Assembly: GCA_005473895.2 (NCBI GenBank)
Contig: SRJI02000031.1
Location: 1-50,801 of the forward strand
Direction of reading: 5' to 3'
From: Carideicomes alvinocaridis
GTDB taxonomy: Bacteria > Pseudomonadota > Alphaproteobacteria > Rhodobacterales > Rhodobacteraceae
DNA length: 50,801 bases
The notes under the pieces are model-generated. The model saw nothing but the letters and a program-made list of their open reading frames with translations, ran no database searches and had not been told where the DNA came from. The first letter of the stretch is position 1. The number at the start of each line of letters is the position of its first letter. Positions 26,620 through 35,089 of the stretch are shown here, piece by piece. The translations under genes and the position numbers were made by a program.

Positions 26620-28308
26620 TCAGCCCAGCAGGCGGCGGGCGATGACCTGCGCCTGGATCTCGGCCGCGCCCTCGAAGATGTTGAGGATCCGCGCGTCGCA
26701 GAGCAGGCGCGAGATGCGGTATTCTAGCGCGAAGCCGTTGCCGCCATGGATCTGCAGCCCGTTATCCGCCGCCGCCCAGGCGACGCGGGCGCCCAGCAGC
26801 TTGGCCATCCCGGCCTCCAGGTCGCAGCGGTGGCCCTGATCCTTCCGGAAGGCGGAGTAATAGGTGAGCTGGCGCGCCACCATGATCTCCACCGCCATCA
26901 TGGCAAGCTTGGACGACACGCGCGGGAAGTCGATCAGCGGCTTGCCGAATTGCTGCCGCGTCTCGGCATAGTCCATCGCGGTATCCAGCGCCGATTGCGC
27001 CACGCCTATGGCGCGGGCGGCGGTCTGGATGCGCGCGCTCTCGAAGGTCTGCATCAGCTGCTTGAAACCCTTCCCTTCCTCGCCGCCCAGCAGGTTGGCG
27101 CCGGGCACCGGGAAATCGTCGAAGCCGAGCTCGTATTCCTTCATGCCGCGGTAGCCCAGCACCTCGATCTCGCCGCCGGTGATGCCGGTATCCGGGAAGG
27201 GCGCCGCGTCATCGCCGGGCGTCTTCTCGGCCAGGAACATCGACAACCCGCGGTAATCGTCGGTCGAGGGATCGGTGCGCGCCAGCAGGGTCATCACGTT
27301 GGCGCGGGCGGCATGGGTGATCCAGGTCTTGTTGCCGGTCACGCGGTAATCGCCGTCCTCGCCCTTCACCGCCCGGGTGCGCAGGGAACCCAGGTCGGAG
27401 CCGGTATTGGGCTCGGTGAAGACGGCGGTGGGCAGCACCTCCCCGCTGGCGATGCGGGGCAGCCAGTGCGACTTCTGCTCGTCGGTACCACCGGCCAGGA
27501 TCAGCTCTGCCGCGATCTCCGACCGGGTGCCGAGAGAGCCGACGCCGATATAGCCGCGCGACAGCTCTTCGGAGACGACGACCATGGAAGCCTTGCTGAG
27601 GCCCAGCCCGCCGAGATTCTCCGGGATGGTCAGGCCGAAGACCCCCATCTCGGCCAGCGCCTCGATCACCTCCATGGGGATCAACTCGTCCTTCAGGTGC
27701 CATTCGTGGGCATGGGGTTCGACCTGCTCGACCGCGAAACGGCGGAACTGGTCGCGGATCATCTCCAGCTCCTCGTCGAGGCCGGTGGCGCCGAGCGTGG
27801 CATTGGCGGTCTGGTCGCGCATCAGCGTCACCAGCCGGGCGCGGGCGGCGGGGCTGTTGCCCTCTCGCACGAGGCGCGTGACCTCCGCGGTCTGGAAGGC
27901 GGCGACCTCGTCCTGCGTCAGGCCCATGTCGGCGGGGCGCAGCATCTCGCCCTGGCTCATTGGGATGCCGCCGGCGATCTGGGCCAGGTATTCCCCGAAG
28001 GCGATCTGGTGGAGCAGTGATTCCAGCTCGCCGAAGCGGGCCTCCTGCTGCAACCGCTCGGCCCAGTTCTGCATTTGGCGCAGCGCCTCCACGTAGGTGG
28101 CAAGCCAGGCCAGGCCGTGGGCCGCGCCCTGGTTGGCCTCGATCCGCGCGCCCGAGACGCGCCCGTCCTCGGTGACCATCTCGCGCAGGCGGGCGGTCGC
28201 GCGCTCCAGCAGCGTCTCGGCGGCGGGCAGGGCGGCCGCGGTGAGGGCTGTCAGCTCTCCAAGAATGGCCGGGTCGCTCATCGTCCGATCCTGTCCGTCA
28301 TGCGCCAT
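26620..28308 (-). CDS. mcd: (2S)-methylsuccinyl-CoA dehydrogenase (ethylmalonyl-CoA pathway)
   Basis: 562 residues, about 170 longer at the N-terminus than ordinary acyl-CoA dehydrogenases, which is the known hallmark of Mcd. It oxidises (2S)-methylsuccinyl-CoA to mesaconyl-CoA and passes electrons to EtfAB, encoded in this window at 42117-43801. The ACAD core shows FTEPNTGSDLGSLRTRA, VTGNKTWITHA, a QTFESARIQTAARAIG segment (FESARIQTAAR), TRQQFGKPLIDF and the C-terminal IHGGNGFALEYRISRLLCDA. ATG 28308 follows AAAGGA; an internal ATG at 28281 is possible. The gene is convergent with trmO. Confidence 0.85.
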   Translation of the reverse strand: MAHDGQDRTMSDPAILGELTALTAAALPAAETLLERATARLREMVTEDGRVSGARIEANQGAAHGLAWLATYVEALRQMQNWAERLQQEARFGELESLLHQIAFGEYLAQIAGGIPMSQGEMLRPADMGLTQDEVAAFQTAEVTRLVREGNSPAARARLVTLMRDQTANATLGATGLDEELEMIRDQFRRFAVEQVEPHAHEWHLKDELIPMEVIEALAEMGVFGLTIPENLGGLGLSKASMVVVSEELSRGYIGVGSLGTRSEIAAELILAGGTDEQKSHWLPRIASGEVLPTAVFTEPNTGSDLGSLRTRAVKGEDGDYRVTGNKTWITHAARANVMTLLARTDPSTDDYRGLSMFLAEKTPGDDAAPFPDTGITGGEIEVLGYRGMKEYELGFDDFPVPGANLLGGEEGKGFKQLMQTFESARIQTAARAIGVAQSALDTAMDYAETRQQFGKPLIDFPRVSSKLAMMAVEIMVARQLTYYSAFRKDQGHRCDLEAGMAKLLGARVAWAAADNGLQIHGGNGFALEYRISRLLCDARILNIFEGAAEIQAQVIARRLLG

Positions 28309-28346
28309 GGAGTCATCCTTTGTCCTGTCGGGTTTCCCCTAGTCTC

Positions 28347-28364
28347 TTCGCAAGTGCAGCGCAA
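28347..28364 (-). promoter_or_regulatory. Direct TTGCG repeat at the mcd transcription start (possible ScfR-type site)
   Basis: On the minus strand TTGCGCTGCACTTGCGAA holds two TTGCG units 11 bp apart, overlapping the predicted mcd start. It loosely resembles the repeated TTTGCAAA boxes bound by short-chain-fatty-acyl-CoA regulators such as PccR of Rhodobacter. The match is partial. Confidence 0.3.
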
Positions 28365-28366
28365 CA

Positions 28367-28394
28367 AAAATACAAAACTCATATCTGCTATCAA
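28367..28394 (-). promoter_or_regulatory. Sigma70-like promoter of mcd
   Basis: Minus strand: TTGATA (-35, 28394-28389), 16-bp spacer, TATTTT (-10, 28372-28367). The surroundings are more AT-rich than the flanking genes. Predicted leader about 50 nt. Confidence 0.5.
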
Positions 28395-28475
28395 CTATTG
28401 TTTCGCAGAGGCATTTCGGCGGAGGCGGGGCGGGAGGGCATTCCGCTGGCCGGCCCGGCGGTCTACAAGGGGCGG

Positions 28476-29246
28476 ATGGACTGGCCGCTTACCGTCATCA
28501 CGCCCGAGCTTTTCGCGCTGGCCGCCGCCGTGGCGCTGGTGGCCGGGACCGTCAAGGGCATGGTGGGGTTCGCCATGCCGATGATCTTCGTCTCGGGGCT
28601 GGGGATGCTGATGGATCCGCAGCTTGCGCTGGCCGGGCTGATCCTGCCGACGCTCGTCTCCAACGGGGTGCAGGCACTGCGGCAGGGACGGCGCGCGGCG
28701 TGGGAGTCGTTGCGGCGGTTCCGGGTCTTCCTGATCGTCGGGGGGCTGGCGCTTCTGGTGTCGTCGCAGCTGGTGCGGGTCCTGCCGGACCAGGCGATGC
28801 TGCTGCTGATCGGGGTGCCCGTGACGGTCTTTGCCCTGACCCAGCTGGCGGGGATCGGGCTGGCCTCTCGCGCGCTGACCAGCCGGCCGGGCGAGCTGCT
28901 GATCGCGGTCTTCGCGGGGTTCATCGGCGGCATCTCGGGCGTCTGGGGGCCGCCGACCGTGGCCTACCTGACCGCGCTCGACACCGAGAAGCGCGAACAG
29001 ATCCGCATCCAGGGGGTGATCTACGGCATGGGGGCCGTGGCGCTGTTCCTGGCGCATATCGGCTCGGGCGTGCTGCGGCTGGAGACGGCGGCCTTCTCGG
29101 CGGCGCTGCTGCCGCCCGCCTTGCTGGGGCTCTGGGTGGGGACGCTGATGCAGGACCGGATCGAGCAGGTGCTCTTTCGGCGACTGACCCTGCTCATCCT
29201 GGTTGTTGCGGGTGTCAACCTGATCAGGCGTGGCCTGGTCGGTTGA
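28476..29246 (+). CDS. TSUP (TauE/SafE) family membrane transporter
   Basis: 256 residues from ATG 28476 with AAGGGG upstream; a longer in-frame reading crosses the AT-rich mcd promoter and is rejected. About eight membrane helices in two repeated halves, with the family's GMVGFAMPMIFVSG in the first and FIGGISGVWGPPTVAYL in the second. TSUP proteins carry sulfite, sulfoacetate, taurine-derived or other organic anions, usually as exporters. The divergent mcd gene gives only a weak hint that the cargo could be an organic acid. Confidence 0.85.
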   Translation: MDWPLTVITPELFALAAAVALVAGTVKGMVGFAMPMIFVSGLGMLMDPQLALAGLILPTLVSNGVQALRQGRRAAWESLRRFRVFLIVGGLALLVSSQLVRVLPDQAMLLLIGVPVTVFALTQLAGIGLASRALTSRPGELLIAVFAGFIGGISGVWGPPTVAYLTALDTEKREQIRIQGVIYGMGAVALFLAHIGSGVLRLETAAFSAALLPPALLGLWVGTLMQDRIEQVLFRRLTLLILVVAGVNLIRRGLVG

Positions 29247-29593
29247 CGTGCCCCCGCAACGGGATATCGCGATCGGAACACAACGTGGCTGAAATAGCCG
29301 TTCCTCACACAGGGATCGCAATAATCCCAACCCAGTCTGAATAAACCCTGCTTCTTGCAGGTCTTCCGCCGGTTCCCGGCCATGACCAGGGCAAGCCCGC
29401 GCTCACGGCACCTACTTCTGAACCAGACACTTGCAATCGGACCGGGGCATAAACAAGGAACTCGCAAGCCTGGAGAAAACATCCAGAGTGCCGCCGGGCC
29501 AATAAAAAAATCGACTCGTTAACAATGCAAGCAGTCTGCGGCCGGTCCGAAGCGATTCCAATTGGTGAAAGATGTTCCCGTGCTGGACCATGG

Positions 29594-29634
29594 ATCACCC
29601 AAGGATGGGTGATTGGTTGACCATAGCGTCAACC
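29594..29634. other. Tandem perfect hairpins in the AT-rich region
   Basis: ATCACCCA (29594-29601), loop AGGA, TGGGTGAT (29606-29613); one base later GGTTGA (29615-29620), loop of 8, TCAACC (29629-29634). Both stems are perfect. No T-tract follows, so an RNA structure or protein-binding dyads fit better than a terminator. Confidence 0.5.
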
Positions 29635-29716
29635 TGGGTCCGGACCGTCGCGGGGGACGGCGGGTCAGATGATTGAATATCGGGAAAAGCGGGGCTGTCT
29701 ACACGAAAATGCCCCC

Positions 29717-29743
29717 GCACCGTCCGGTTTGAAGGGACGGTGC
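29717..29743. other. Stem-loop GCACCGTCC / GGACGGTGC
   Basis: A perfect 9-bp stem (29717-29725 with 29735-29743) around a 9-nt loop GGTTTGAAG, in a region without genes. A TTACTTGCAAC stretch follows, with no T-run. Confidence 0.45.
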
Positions 29744-29970
29744 AGGTTACTTGCAACACCTTACCATGAAACGAAAACGCCCCGGCATCGGAGCCCACTC
29801 TCTACTGTACAGACTAAATGTGGCAGAGACTGCGCCGGTTCCAATTGGGTATCGGTTAACTTTTCGTGACGTAGGGTCATCCGGGGGTGGGTGATGGATC
29901 ATACATCTCTGTCCGCGTGACGGAGCGGCCCGCGGGCGCGGGGAGGATCGAGGCCGGTCTGTGCGGGAAA

Positions 29971-30007
29971 GGGGCTTTGCCCCGGGACACGCCGCGTTTT
30001 GCGGCGT
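29971..30007 (-). terminator. Terminator hairpins after the XRE gene
   Basis: Reading leftwards from the XRE stop: ACGCCGC-AAAAC-GCGGCGT (30007-29989), then GGGGC-AAA-GCCCC (29983-29971) followed by TTT. Both are perfect stems just beyond the gene's 3' end. Confidence 0.6.
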
Positions 30008-30018
30008 CGCGGGCGCGC

Positions 30019-30363
30019 TCAGCTCGCCAGTTCGGTGATGAAATTCCGGATCTGCGATCTCAGCCGATCGTCCTTGATGCGCGACACCATCGACGCGATC
30101 TTGGTGGCCTCGTCATCCAGCGCGCGGCCCTCGCCACCCGTCTCCTCGTCGATCCCGTCAAAGAAGTAGGCCGGCGGCACGTCCAGGATGCGGGACAGCT
30201 CGAACAGCCGGCTGGCGGAGATGCGGTTGCGGCCAAGCTCGTACTTCTGGACCTGCTGGAACGATATGCTGAGGCCATTGGCCACATCGGTCTGCGTCAG
30301 ACCCCGCAGCACCCGCAGGTGCTTGAGCCTCTTGCCGACGTGAACGTCCACGGGATGCGCCAT
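30019..30363 (-). CDS. XRE-family helix-turn-helix regulator
   Basis: 114 residues from ATG 30363, which has AAGGAG at a good distance; an upstream ATG at 30378 lies across that site. The HTH is HVGKRLKHLRVLRGLTQTDVANGLSISFQQVQKYELGRNRISASRLFELSRILDV (recognition part LSISFQQVQKYELGRNRI, about 33-50). The C-terminal part FFDGIDEET followed by ATKIASMVSRIKDDRLRSQI (20 residues) is short and probably a dimer helix. This compact type is common in Rhodobacterales, often controlling cell-cycle or stress genes. It is divergent from the LysR-HTH gene at 30586 and may regulate it. Confidence 0.88.
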   Translation of the reverse strand: MAHPVDVHVGKRLKHLRVLRGLTQTDVANGLSISFQQVQKYELGRNRISASRLFELSRILDVPPAYFFDGIDEETGGEGRALDDEATKIASMVSRIKDDRLRSQIRNFITELAS

Positions 30364-30421
30364 CTCTACTCCTTCCATGGTGGAACAAATGCTACCGGCG
30401 CGAGAATGTAGAAATCCGAAT

Positions 30422-30431
30422 ATTGATCAAT
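30422..30431. promoter_or_regulatory. Perfect palindrome ATTGATCAAT between divergent regulators
   Basis: A 10-bp perfect dyad that touches the -35 box of the promoter for the gene at 30586. Position suggests an operator for the XRE protein or for autoregulation; this is not proven. Confidence 0.4.
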
Positions 30432-30459
30432 TGGTTAAACATACGCTATTCAGTTATAT
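30431..30459 (+). promoter_or_regulatory. Sigma70-like promoter before the LysR-HTH gene
   Basis: TTGGTT (30431-30436), 17-bp spacer, TTATAT (30454-30459). It lies in an AT-rich stretch. The leader to ATG 30586 would be about 120 nt, longer than usual. Confidence 0.45.
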
Positions 30460-30585
30460 GGATTTGTCGGGTATGGATGATTTGTTTACCATCTGGCCTG
30501 TACCCGGCCACGGAGCCCGCAGCGGGATGATATTGGGGCCCGCCAAAGGAGCTTCGGCATGCTGTCAAGGGACTGAGGAGGGATC

Positions 30586-31458
30586 ATGGACCGGCCGCAA
30601 AATCAGGCGATTCTGCATGACCTCCTTCGATCCTTCACCACGCTGGCAAAGACGCTGAACCTCTCGCAGGCCGTGCGCGAACTCAACAGCACGCGGCAGA
30701 CCGTGCGCCGGCATATCTCGATCCTCGAGGAATCCCGCGGCGAGAAGCTGTTCGAGCTCAGGGACCGGCAATACGTCCTGACCGAGGCGGGCAAGCGCGC
30801 CCTGCCGGAGGCGGAGGTCCTGCTGTCGCGCGGCCAGGCCTGGCTGGAGGCGCGGATCGGCCACGTCAACGGGCTGAGCCACTTCAATTTCGAGAATGAC
30901 GACGGCTATTTCTACTGCCTCCAGCAGCATCCGATCTCGCGGCTGTGGACCGGCGAATCCGAGCTGCTGCGCCAGGCCGTGCAGGCCTGGTCCCGGGCCG
31001 AGGGCCGGATCGAGGACGATGCCTTTGTCGCCCTGCGGGACAACACGCTGGTCTTCCGGCCCGTCGACGGCCGCTGGCTCTGCACCGAGGTGGGGCCGGA
31101 TTCGGCCTTCGCGCAATGGTTCGGCTGGGCCTGGGCCAAGAGCACGGTGGGCCGGCCGGTCGATGCGCTGCCCGGCGGGGGCCGCTTCAACATCATCGCC
31201 GCCCAATCCTACGAGGAGATGCGGCTGACCCACGGGCTCCGTCTTGATCACGTGGTCACCCGGATGCCCTACGGCCAGGAAAACGTGATGAAGACCATCG
31301 GGTTCGAGCGGATCCTGCTGGGATGCCGTTTTCCCGACGAAAGCTTTGCACTTGTCTCGGTCGTTCACCTGACCCGCAATCTGGACGTGATCGGGCTGAC
31401 CGACGCCCGGCGCGAGTCCATTCACCTGGAAGACGGGCAGAGATTATGTGCGGGTTAA
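30586..31458 (+). CDS. LysR-type HTH protein with an unusual, possibly PAS-like C-terminal domain
   Basis: 290 residues; GAGGAGG lies just before ATG 30586. Residues about 10-65 form a LysR-type winged HTH (FTTLAKTLNLSQAVRELNST, then RQTVRRHISILEE and LFELRDRQYVLTEAGKRALP). What follows does not look like the periplasmic-binding fold of LysR effector domains: it has an aromatic-rich segment NFENDDGYFYCLQQHPISRL, then DGRWLCTEVGPDSAFAQWFG and AKSTVGRPVDALPGG, which read like a PAS-type sensor. The PAS reading is my inference. It precedes an acyltransferase-like gene by 72 bp. Ligand and target are unknown. Confidence 0.7.
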   Translation: MDRPQNQAILHDLLRSFTTLAKTLNLSQAVRELNSTRQTVRRHISILEESRGEKLFELRDRQYVLTEAGKRALPEAEVLLSRGQAWLEARIGHVNGLSHFNFENDDGYFYCLQQHPISRLWTGESELLRQAVQAWSRAEGRIEDDAFVALRDNTLVFRPVDGRWLCTEVGPDSAFAQWFGWAWAKSTVGRPVDALPGGGRFNIIAAQSYEEMRLTHGLRLDHVVTRMPYGQENVMKTIGFERILLGCRFPDESFALVSVVHLTRNLDVIGLTDARRESIHLEDGQRLCAG

Positions 31459-31530
31459 CGATTCAATGGTCACGATTACGGGACAATTCGTTTACAGTTC
31501 GTCGTTAGTCGAGACTGAAGGAGCCGATGG

Positions 31531-32232
31531 ATGACCATTCAGGATTTCTTCCTTCGCCGCCCCGCGATGGCGGAATTGCTGGCCGAGATCCGGCGCTGCG
31601 GGATGGTGATCGAGCTTGGCTTCGACTTTGCCCATCTGCGCGAGGTCCTGCTGGAGAACAAGGGGCAGGAGATCAGCCCGCCCTTTGACATCCGGCAGCA
31701 TAACCTTTCGGAAGATAACGCTTTCTGGATCATCGGCCGCACTCTCGACGGGGAGATCGCGCATACCCAGGCGGTGCGCTTCTTCGACATGACCCGCATG
31801 GCGCTCGGCGAATACATGGAAGAGCATTTCCGCGACTTCCCCCCGGTGGGCGTCGATCTGGACATGGAGCGGTCGCGCTACCGCGCGGGGCCGGGGGCGC
31901 GTCGAATCAGGGGGCGCGTCTGCTACCACGGGGAAATGTGGCTCGACGAACAGCGCGGCCAGTTTCGCGGCAAGGGCATGGCCGGAATGTTAACGCAACT
32001 CGGCTTCATGATCACGATGGAGCGGATGTCGCCGGATTACGTCTTTGCCTTCATGGCGGCACCGGTGGCGACCAAGGGGCTGCCGCAGCGGGCGGGCTTC
32101 ATGCATACCGAACCGGGATCGCTGACCTGGCGGCTGGCCAATTCGGAGCGCGCCTTCGAGGGCTTCCTTGCCTACAATTCCGCCGAGGACATCCATTACC
32201 TGCTGCGGCTCGGCCTCGACCGCACGGCGTGA
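31531..32232 (+). CDS. GNAT-like acyltransferase of unknown substrate
   Basis: 233 residues from ATG 31531, with AAGGAG seven bases upstream. The middle has an N-acyltransferase look: RVCYHGEMWLDEQRGQFRGK precedes GMAGMLTQLGFMITMERM, and Q-F-R-G-K-G-M-A resembles the acyl-CoA pyrophosphate loop Q/R-x-x-G-x-G/A of GNAT motif A. The C-terminal YVFAFMAAPVATKGLPQRAGFMHTEP fits the later GNAT strands (G-F motif). The N-terminal 90 residues match nothing I recognise. A LysR-HTH gene precedes it in the same direction. It could modify a small molecule or signal; no product can be named. Confidence 0.6.
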   Translation: MTIQDFFLRRPAMAELLAEIRRCGMVIELGFDFAHLREVLLENKGQEISPPFDIRQHNLSEDNAFWIIGRTLDGEIAHTQAVRFFDMTRMALGEYMEEHFRDFPPVGVDLDMERSRYRAGPGARRIRGRVCYHGEMWLDEQRGQFRGKGMAGMLTQLGFMITMERMSPDYVFAFMAAPVATKGLPQRAGFMHTEPGSLTWRLANSERAFEGFLAYNSAEDIHYLLRLGLDRTA

Positions 32233-32275
32233 CCCGAGGCGGCGGGGCACGCCGCCAAGTCCCACTCACAGGATG

Positions 32276-32306
32276 AAGGCGGCGCGGTTTCCCATCGCGC
32301 CGCCTT
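32276..32306 (+). terminator. Terminator after the acyltransferase gene
   Basis: AAGGCGGCGCG (32276-32286) pairs perfectly with CGCGCCGCCTT (32296-32306), then TCTC. It is 44 bp past the stop at 32232. Confidence 0.75.
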
Positions 32307-32348
32307 TCTCGTGCGCGCCCTTCCGGCAAGCGCGAACCGGCAAGAAGA

Positions 32349-32377
32349 AAGGCGCGGTGACCGAAGCCCCGCGCCTT
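32349..32377 (-). terminator. Terminator after pckA
   Basis: On the minus strand AAGGCGCGG, 11-nt loop, CCGCGCCTT, then TCTTCTT. It is 27 bp past the pckA stop and faces the terminator of the convergent acyltransferase gene. Confidence 0.75.
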
Positions 32378-32403
32378 GCAATCGTTCCGAAGCGTGACCG
32401 CGC

Positions 32404-34002
32404 TCAGCCGATCGCGGCGGCCTTCACGTCGTCGTCGATATAGGGGACGTATTGCTCGAAATTGTCGGCAAACATCTCCACCAGCTTGCGGGCCTGGGCG
32501 TCGTAGGCCTCCTGGTCGTCCCAGGTACGGCGCGGATCGAGCAGCACTTCCGGAACGCCCGGCACCGAGACAGGAACGTCGAAGCCGAAATTCGGATCCT
32601 TGCGGAACTCCGCCTCGGCCAGCGAGCCGTCCAGCGCGGCCGAGAGCAGGGCGCGCGTGGCCTTGATCGGCATCCGCTGGCCCGTGCCGTAGGCGCCGCC
32701 GGTCCAGCCGGTATTGACCAGCCAGCAGGTCGCGCCGTGCTTGGCGATCTTTTCCTGCAGCAGCTTGCCGTATACTTCCGGCCGGCGCGGCATGAAGGGC
32801 GCGCCGAAGCAGGTGGAGAAGGTGGGCTCGGGCTCGGTCACGCCGCGCTCGGTCCCCGCCACCTTGGAGGTGAAGCCGGACAGGAAGTGGTACATCGCCT
32901 GCGCGGGCGTCAGCCGGGCGATCGGGGGCAGGACCCCGAAGGCGTCGCAGGTCAGCATGATGACGTTCTTCGGATGCCCGCCCATCGCCGTTTCCGACGC
33001 GTTGGAGATGTATTCCAGCGGGTAGGCGCAGCGCATGTTCGCGGTCAGCGAGTCGTCGTCGAAGTCGAGCTCCAGCGTCTCCTCGTCGAAGACCATGTTC
33101 TCGATCACCGTGCCGAATTTCTTCGTCGTGGCGTAGATCTCCGGCTCGGCCTCGGCGTTGAGGTTGATGGTCTTGGCATAGCAGCCGCCTTCGAAGTTGA
33201 AGGTGCCGCGATCCGACCAGCCGTGTTCGTCGTCGCCGATCAGCGTCCGCTCGGGATCGGCCGAGAGCGTGGTCTTGCCGGTGCCCGACAGACCGAAGAA
33301 GACTGCCGCATCCACAGGGTTGCCGTGGGCATGGTTGGCCGAGCAGTGCATCGGCATGATGCCTTTCTCGGGCAGCAGGTAGTTCAGCAGGGTAAAGACC
33401 GATTTCTTGTTCTCGCCCGCATATTCGGTGCCGCCGATCAGGATCATCTTCTTGGCGAAGTTCATCGCGATGACGGTGTCGCTGCGGCAATCATGCTTGG
33501 CCGGGTCGGCGCGGAAGCTGGGGCAGTTGATGATGGTGAAATCGGCGGTGAAGCTGTCCAGCGCCTCGCGCTCGGGACGGCGCAGCAGGTGCCGGATGAA
33601 CAGCCCGTGCCAGGCCAGCTCGGTGATCACGCGCACGTCGATGGAATAGGCCGGGTCGGCGCCGCCCACGAGGTCCTGCACGAAGTAGTCGCCGCCCTTC
33701 ATATGCTCCAGCATGTCGGCGTGAAGCTGGTCGAAGCCCTCTTCGGACATGCGGGCGTTGTTGTCCCACCAGATGCTGTCGGCCACGTCCGGAGTGGCCA
33801 CGACGTGCTTGTCCTTGGGCGAGCGGCCGGTGAACTTGCCGGTGGTGACCAGGAAGGTGCCGCCCTGGCCCAGCGTGCCCTCCTCGCGCTTCAGGGCCGC
33901 CTGCACCAGCGCCGGCTCCGTCAGGTTGTAGTAGACATTGCCCAGCCCTTCGATCCCCTGATCCTCGAGCCGGAATTGCGGGTTCACCCGTCCAGATGCC
34001 AT
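32404..34002 (-). CDS. pckA: Phosphoenolpyruvate carboxykinase (ATP)
   Basis: 532 residues from ATG 34002 (AGGAGA upstream). It makes PEP from oxaloacetate and ATP, the first step of gluconeogenesis, in the cytoplasm. The ATP-type enzyme is shown by [18 protein letters not shown] near the N-terminus, the P-loop [11 protein letters not shown], the kinase-2 motif LIGDDEHGW and [17 protein letters not shown]. It is convergent with the acyltransferase gene and divergent from chvI, a layout found across alphaproteobacteria. Twin direct repeats 145-180 bp upstream are a candidate control site. Confidence 0.97.
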   Translation of the reverse strand: MASGRVNPQFRLEDQGIEGLGNVYYNLTEPALVQAALKREEGTLGQGGTFLVTTGKFTGRSPKDKHVVATPDVADSIWWDNNARMSEEGFDQLHADMLEHMKGGDYFVQDLVGGADPAYSIDVRVITELAWHGLFIRHLLRRPEREALDSFTADFTIINCPSFRADPAKHDCRSDTVIAMNFAKKMILIGGTEYAGENKKSVFTLLNYLLPEKGIMPMHCSANHAHGNPVDAAVFFGLSGTGKTTLSADPERTLIGDDEHGWSDRGTFNFEGGCYAKTINLNAEAEPEIYATTKKFGTVIENMVFDEETLELDFDDDSLTANMRCAYPLEYISNASETAMGGHPKNVIMLTCDAFGVLPPIARLTPAQAMYHFLSGFTSKVAGTERGVTEPEPTFSTCFGAPFMPRRPEVYGKLLQEKIAKHGATCWLVNTGWTGGAYGTGQRMPIKATRALLSAALDGSLAEAEFRKDPNFGFDVPVSVPGVPEVLLDPRRTWDDQEAYDAQARKLVEMFADNFEQYVPYIDDDVKAAAIG

Positions 34003-34146
34003 TGCCTATCTCCTGGTAGCCGTGCCTCGCGCCGGCGGTTCGTGCTGCGGTGCGCCGTGGCTGCGCGCCGGCTGCCCCGTCGTTCCCGGGCCAGTGGAGA
34101 GGTCTTAACATGCTGATTTGCGGGGTGAACAGGCCGCATCGGAGTC

Positions 34147-34182
34147 GTTAGCGCAACCACGCAGAGTTTAGCGCAACCATGC
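34147..34182. promoter_or_regulatory. Direct repeat (T/G)TTAGCGCAACCA(C/T)GC, two copies 20 bp apart
   Basis: GTTAGCGCAACCACGC at 34147-34162 and TTTAGCGCAACCATGC at 34167-34182 agree at 14 of 16 bases. They lie about 145-180 bp upstream of pckA and about 200 bp upstream of chvI. The 20-bp period puts both on the same DNA face within two turns, as for a cooperatively binding regulator. Confidence 0.55.
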
Positions 34183-34298
34183 TTCCGATCCGACACCAAG
34201 GTTCGGAAACAATACGGCGAAAGTGCGGCAATTTAGCCATCCCTTACCTTTTTCATGTCCCCTCTGGGCGAGGCACGGGGATGATTCGCAGATTTGGA

Positions 34299-34328
34299 TT
34301 GATCGTGGGGCGCGAAAAGCCGCATAAT
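34299..34328 (+). promoter_or_regulatory. Sigma70-like promoter of chvI
   Basis: TTGATC (34299-34304), 18-bp spacer, CATAAT (34323-34328). Predicted leader about 50 nt; AAGGAA (34374-34379) precedes ATG 34385. The rest of the 382-bp gap between pckA and chvI holds the direct repeats and no gene. Confidence 0.55.
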
Positions 34329-34384
34329 GTGGGTAAAAAATGGCACAGCGAAAACGCATACCGAGCAGAACAAGGAATTGACCC

Positions 34385-35086
34385 ATGTCCAAGATCGCCC
34401 TCGTGGACGATGATCGGAACATCCTGACATCCGTTGCCATGACGCTCGAGGCCGAGGGGTTCGAGGTCGAAACGTACAACGATGGACAGGCCGCCCTCGA
34501 CGCCTTCAACAAGAAGCTGCCGGACATGGCCGTGTTCGACATCAAGATGCCGCGCATGGACGGTATGGACCTGTTGCAGCGGGTTCGCCAGAAATCCTCC
34601 ATGCCCGTCATCTTCCTGACCTCCAAGGACGACGAGATCGACGAGGTGCTGGGCCTGCGCATGGGCGCCGACGACTACGTGAAGAAGCCGTTTTCGCAGC
34701 GCCTGCTGGTGGAGCGTATCCGCGCCCTGCTGCGCCGCCAGGAAGCGGTGGCCGGCGACATCGTGGGCGACACCGAGGAGACCAAGATCATGGTCCGCGG
34801 GGAGCTTTCGATGGACCCGCTGCGCCACTCGGTCTCGTGGAAGGGGCAGGAGGTCTCGCTGACCGTGACCGAGTTCCTGCTGCTTCAGGCGCTCGCGCAG
34901 CGGCCCGGCTTCGTCAAGTCGCGCGATCAGCTCATGGACGTGGCCTATGACGATCAGGTCTATGTCGACGATCGGACCATCGACAGCCACATCAAGCGCC
35001 TGCGCAAGAAGATGCGGACCGTCGATCCCGAATTCTCGGCGATCGAGACGCTGTACGGCATCGGTTACCGCTATAACGAAGAATAG
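34385..35086 (+). CDS. chvI: Response regulator ChvI (OmpR family)
   Basis: 233 residues. The receiver domain (1-120) has acidic LVDDDRN, phospho-Asp in [15 protein letters not shown], the conserved Thr in VIFLTSKDD and Lys in [11 protein letters not shown]. The C-terminal winged HTH (about 140-233) has [17 protein letters not shown] and the recognition helix [15 protein letters not shown]. Together with ChvG it responds to acid and envelope stress in alphaproteobacteria and influences central carbon and surface genes. It starts the chvI-chvG-hprK-rapZ-EIIA-HPr run and has its own promoter. Confidence 0.94.
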   Translation: MSKIALVDDDRNILTSVAMTLEAEGFEVETYNDGQAALDAFNKKLPDMAVFDIKMPRMDGMDLLQRVRQKSSMPVIFLTSKDDEIDEVLGLRMGADDYVKKPFSQRLLVERIRALLRRQEAVAGDIVGDTEETKIMVRGELSMDPLRHSVSWKGQEVSLTVTEFLLLQALAQRPGFVKSRDQLMDVAYDDQVYVDDRTIDSHIKRLRKKMRTVDPEFSAIETLYGIGYRYNEE

Positions 35087-35089
35087 GTC

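Larger units (their letters stand above)
29247..30018. other. AT-rich, gene-poor 772-bp region with several hairpins
   Basis: The base composition is visibly less GC-rich than the surroundings and no open frame has a convincing ribosome-binding site or protein-like composition. It contains a small hairpin CCTGC-TTCTT-GCAGG (29347-29361), tandem hairpins at 29594-29634, a 9-bp stem at 29717-29743, two copies of TTCCAATTGG(T/G) (near 29557 and 29839), and terminator-like hairpins at its right end. It could be a decayed gene, an RNA gene or a regulatory block; the sequence does not decide. Confidence 0.6.

Noticed and set aside
29595-29798. A 67-codon minus-strand frame in the AT-rich region
   Set aside because: No ribosome-binding site and it runs through two strong stem-loops; not supported as a gene.
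29247-30018. tRNA or insertion-sequence remnant in the AT-rich block
   Set aside because: No T-loop GGTTCGA-type motif, no cloverleaf, no terminal inverted repeats and no transposase-like frame were found.
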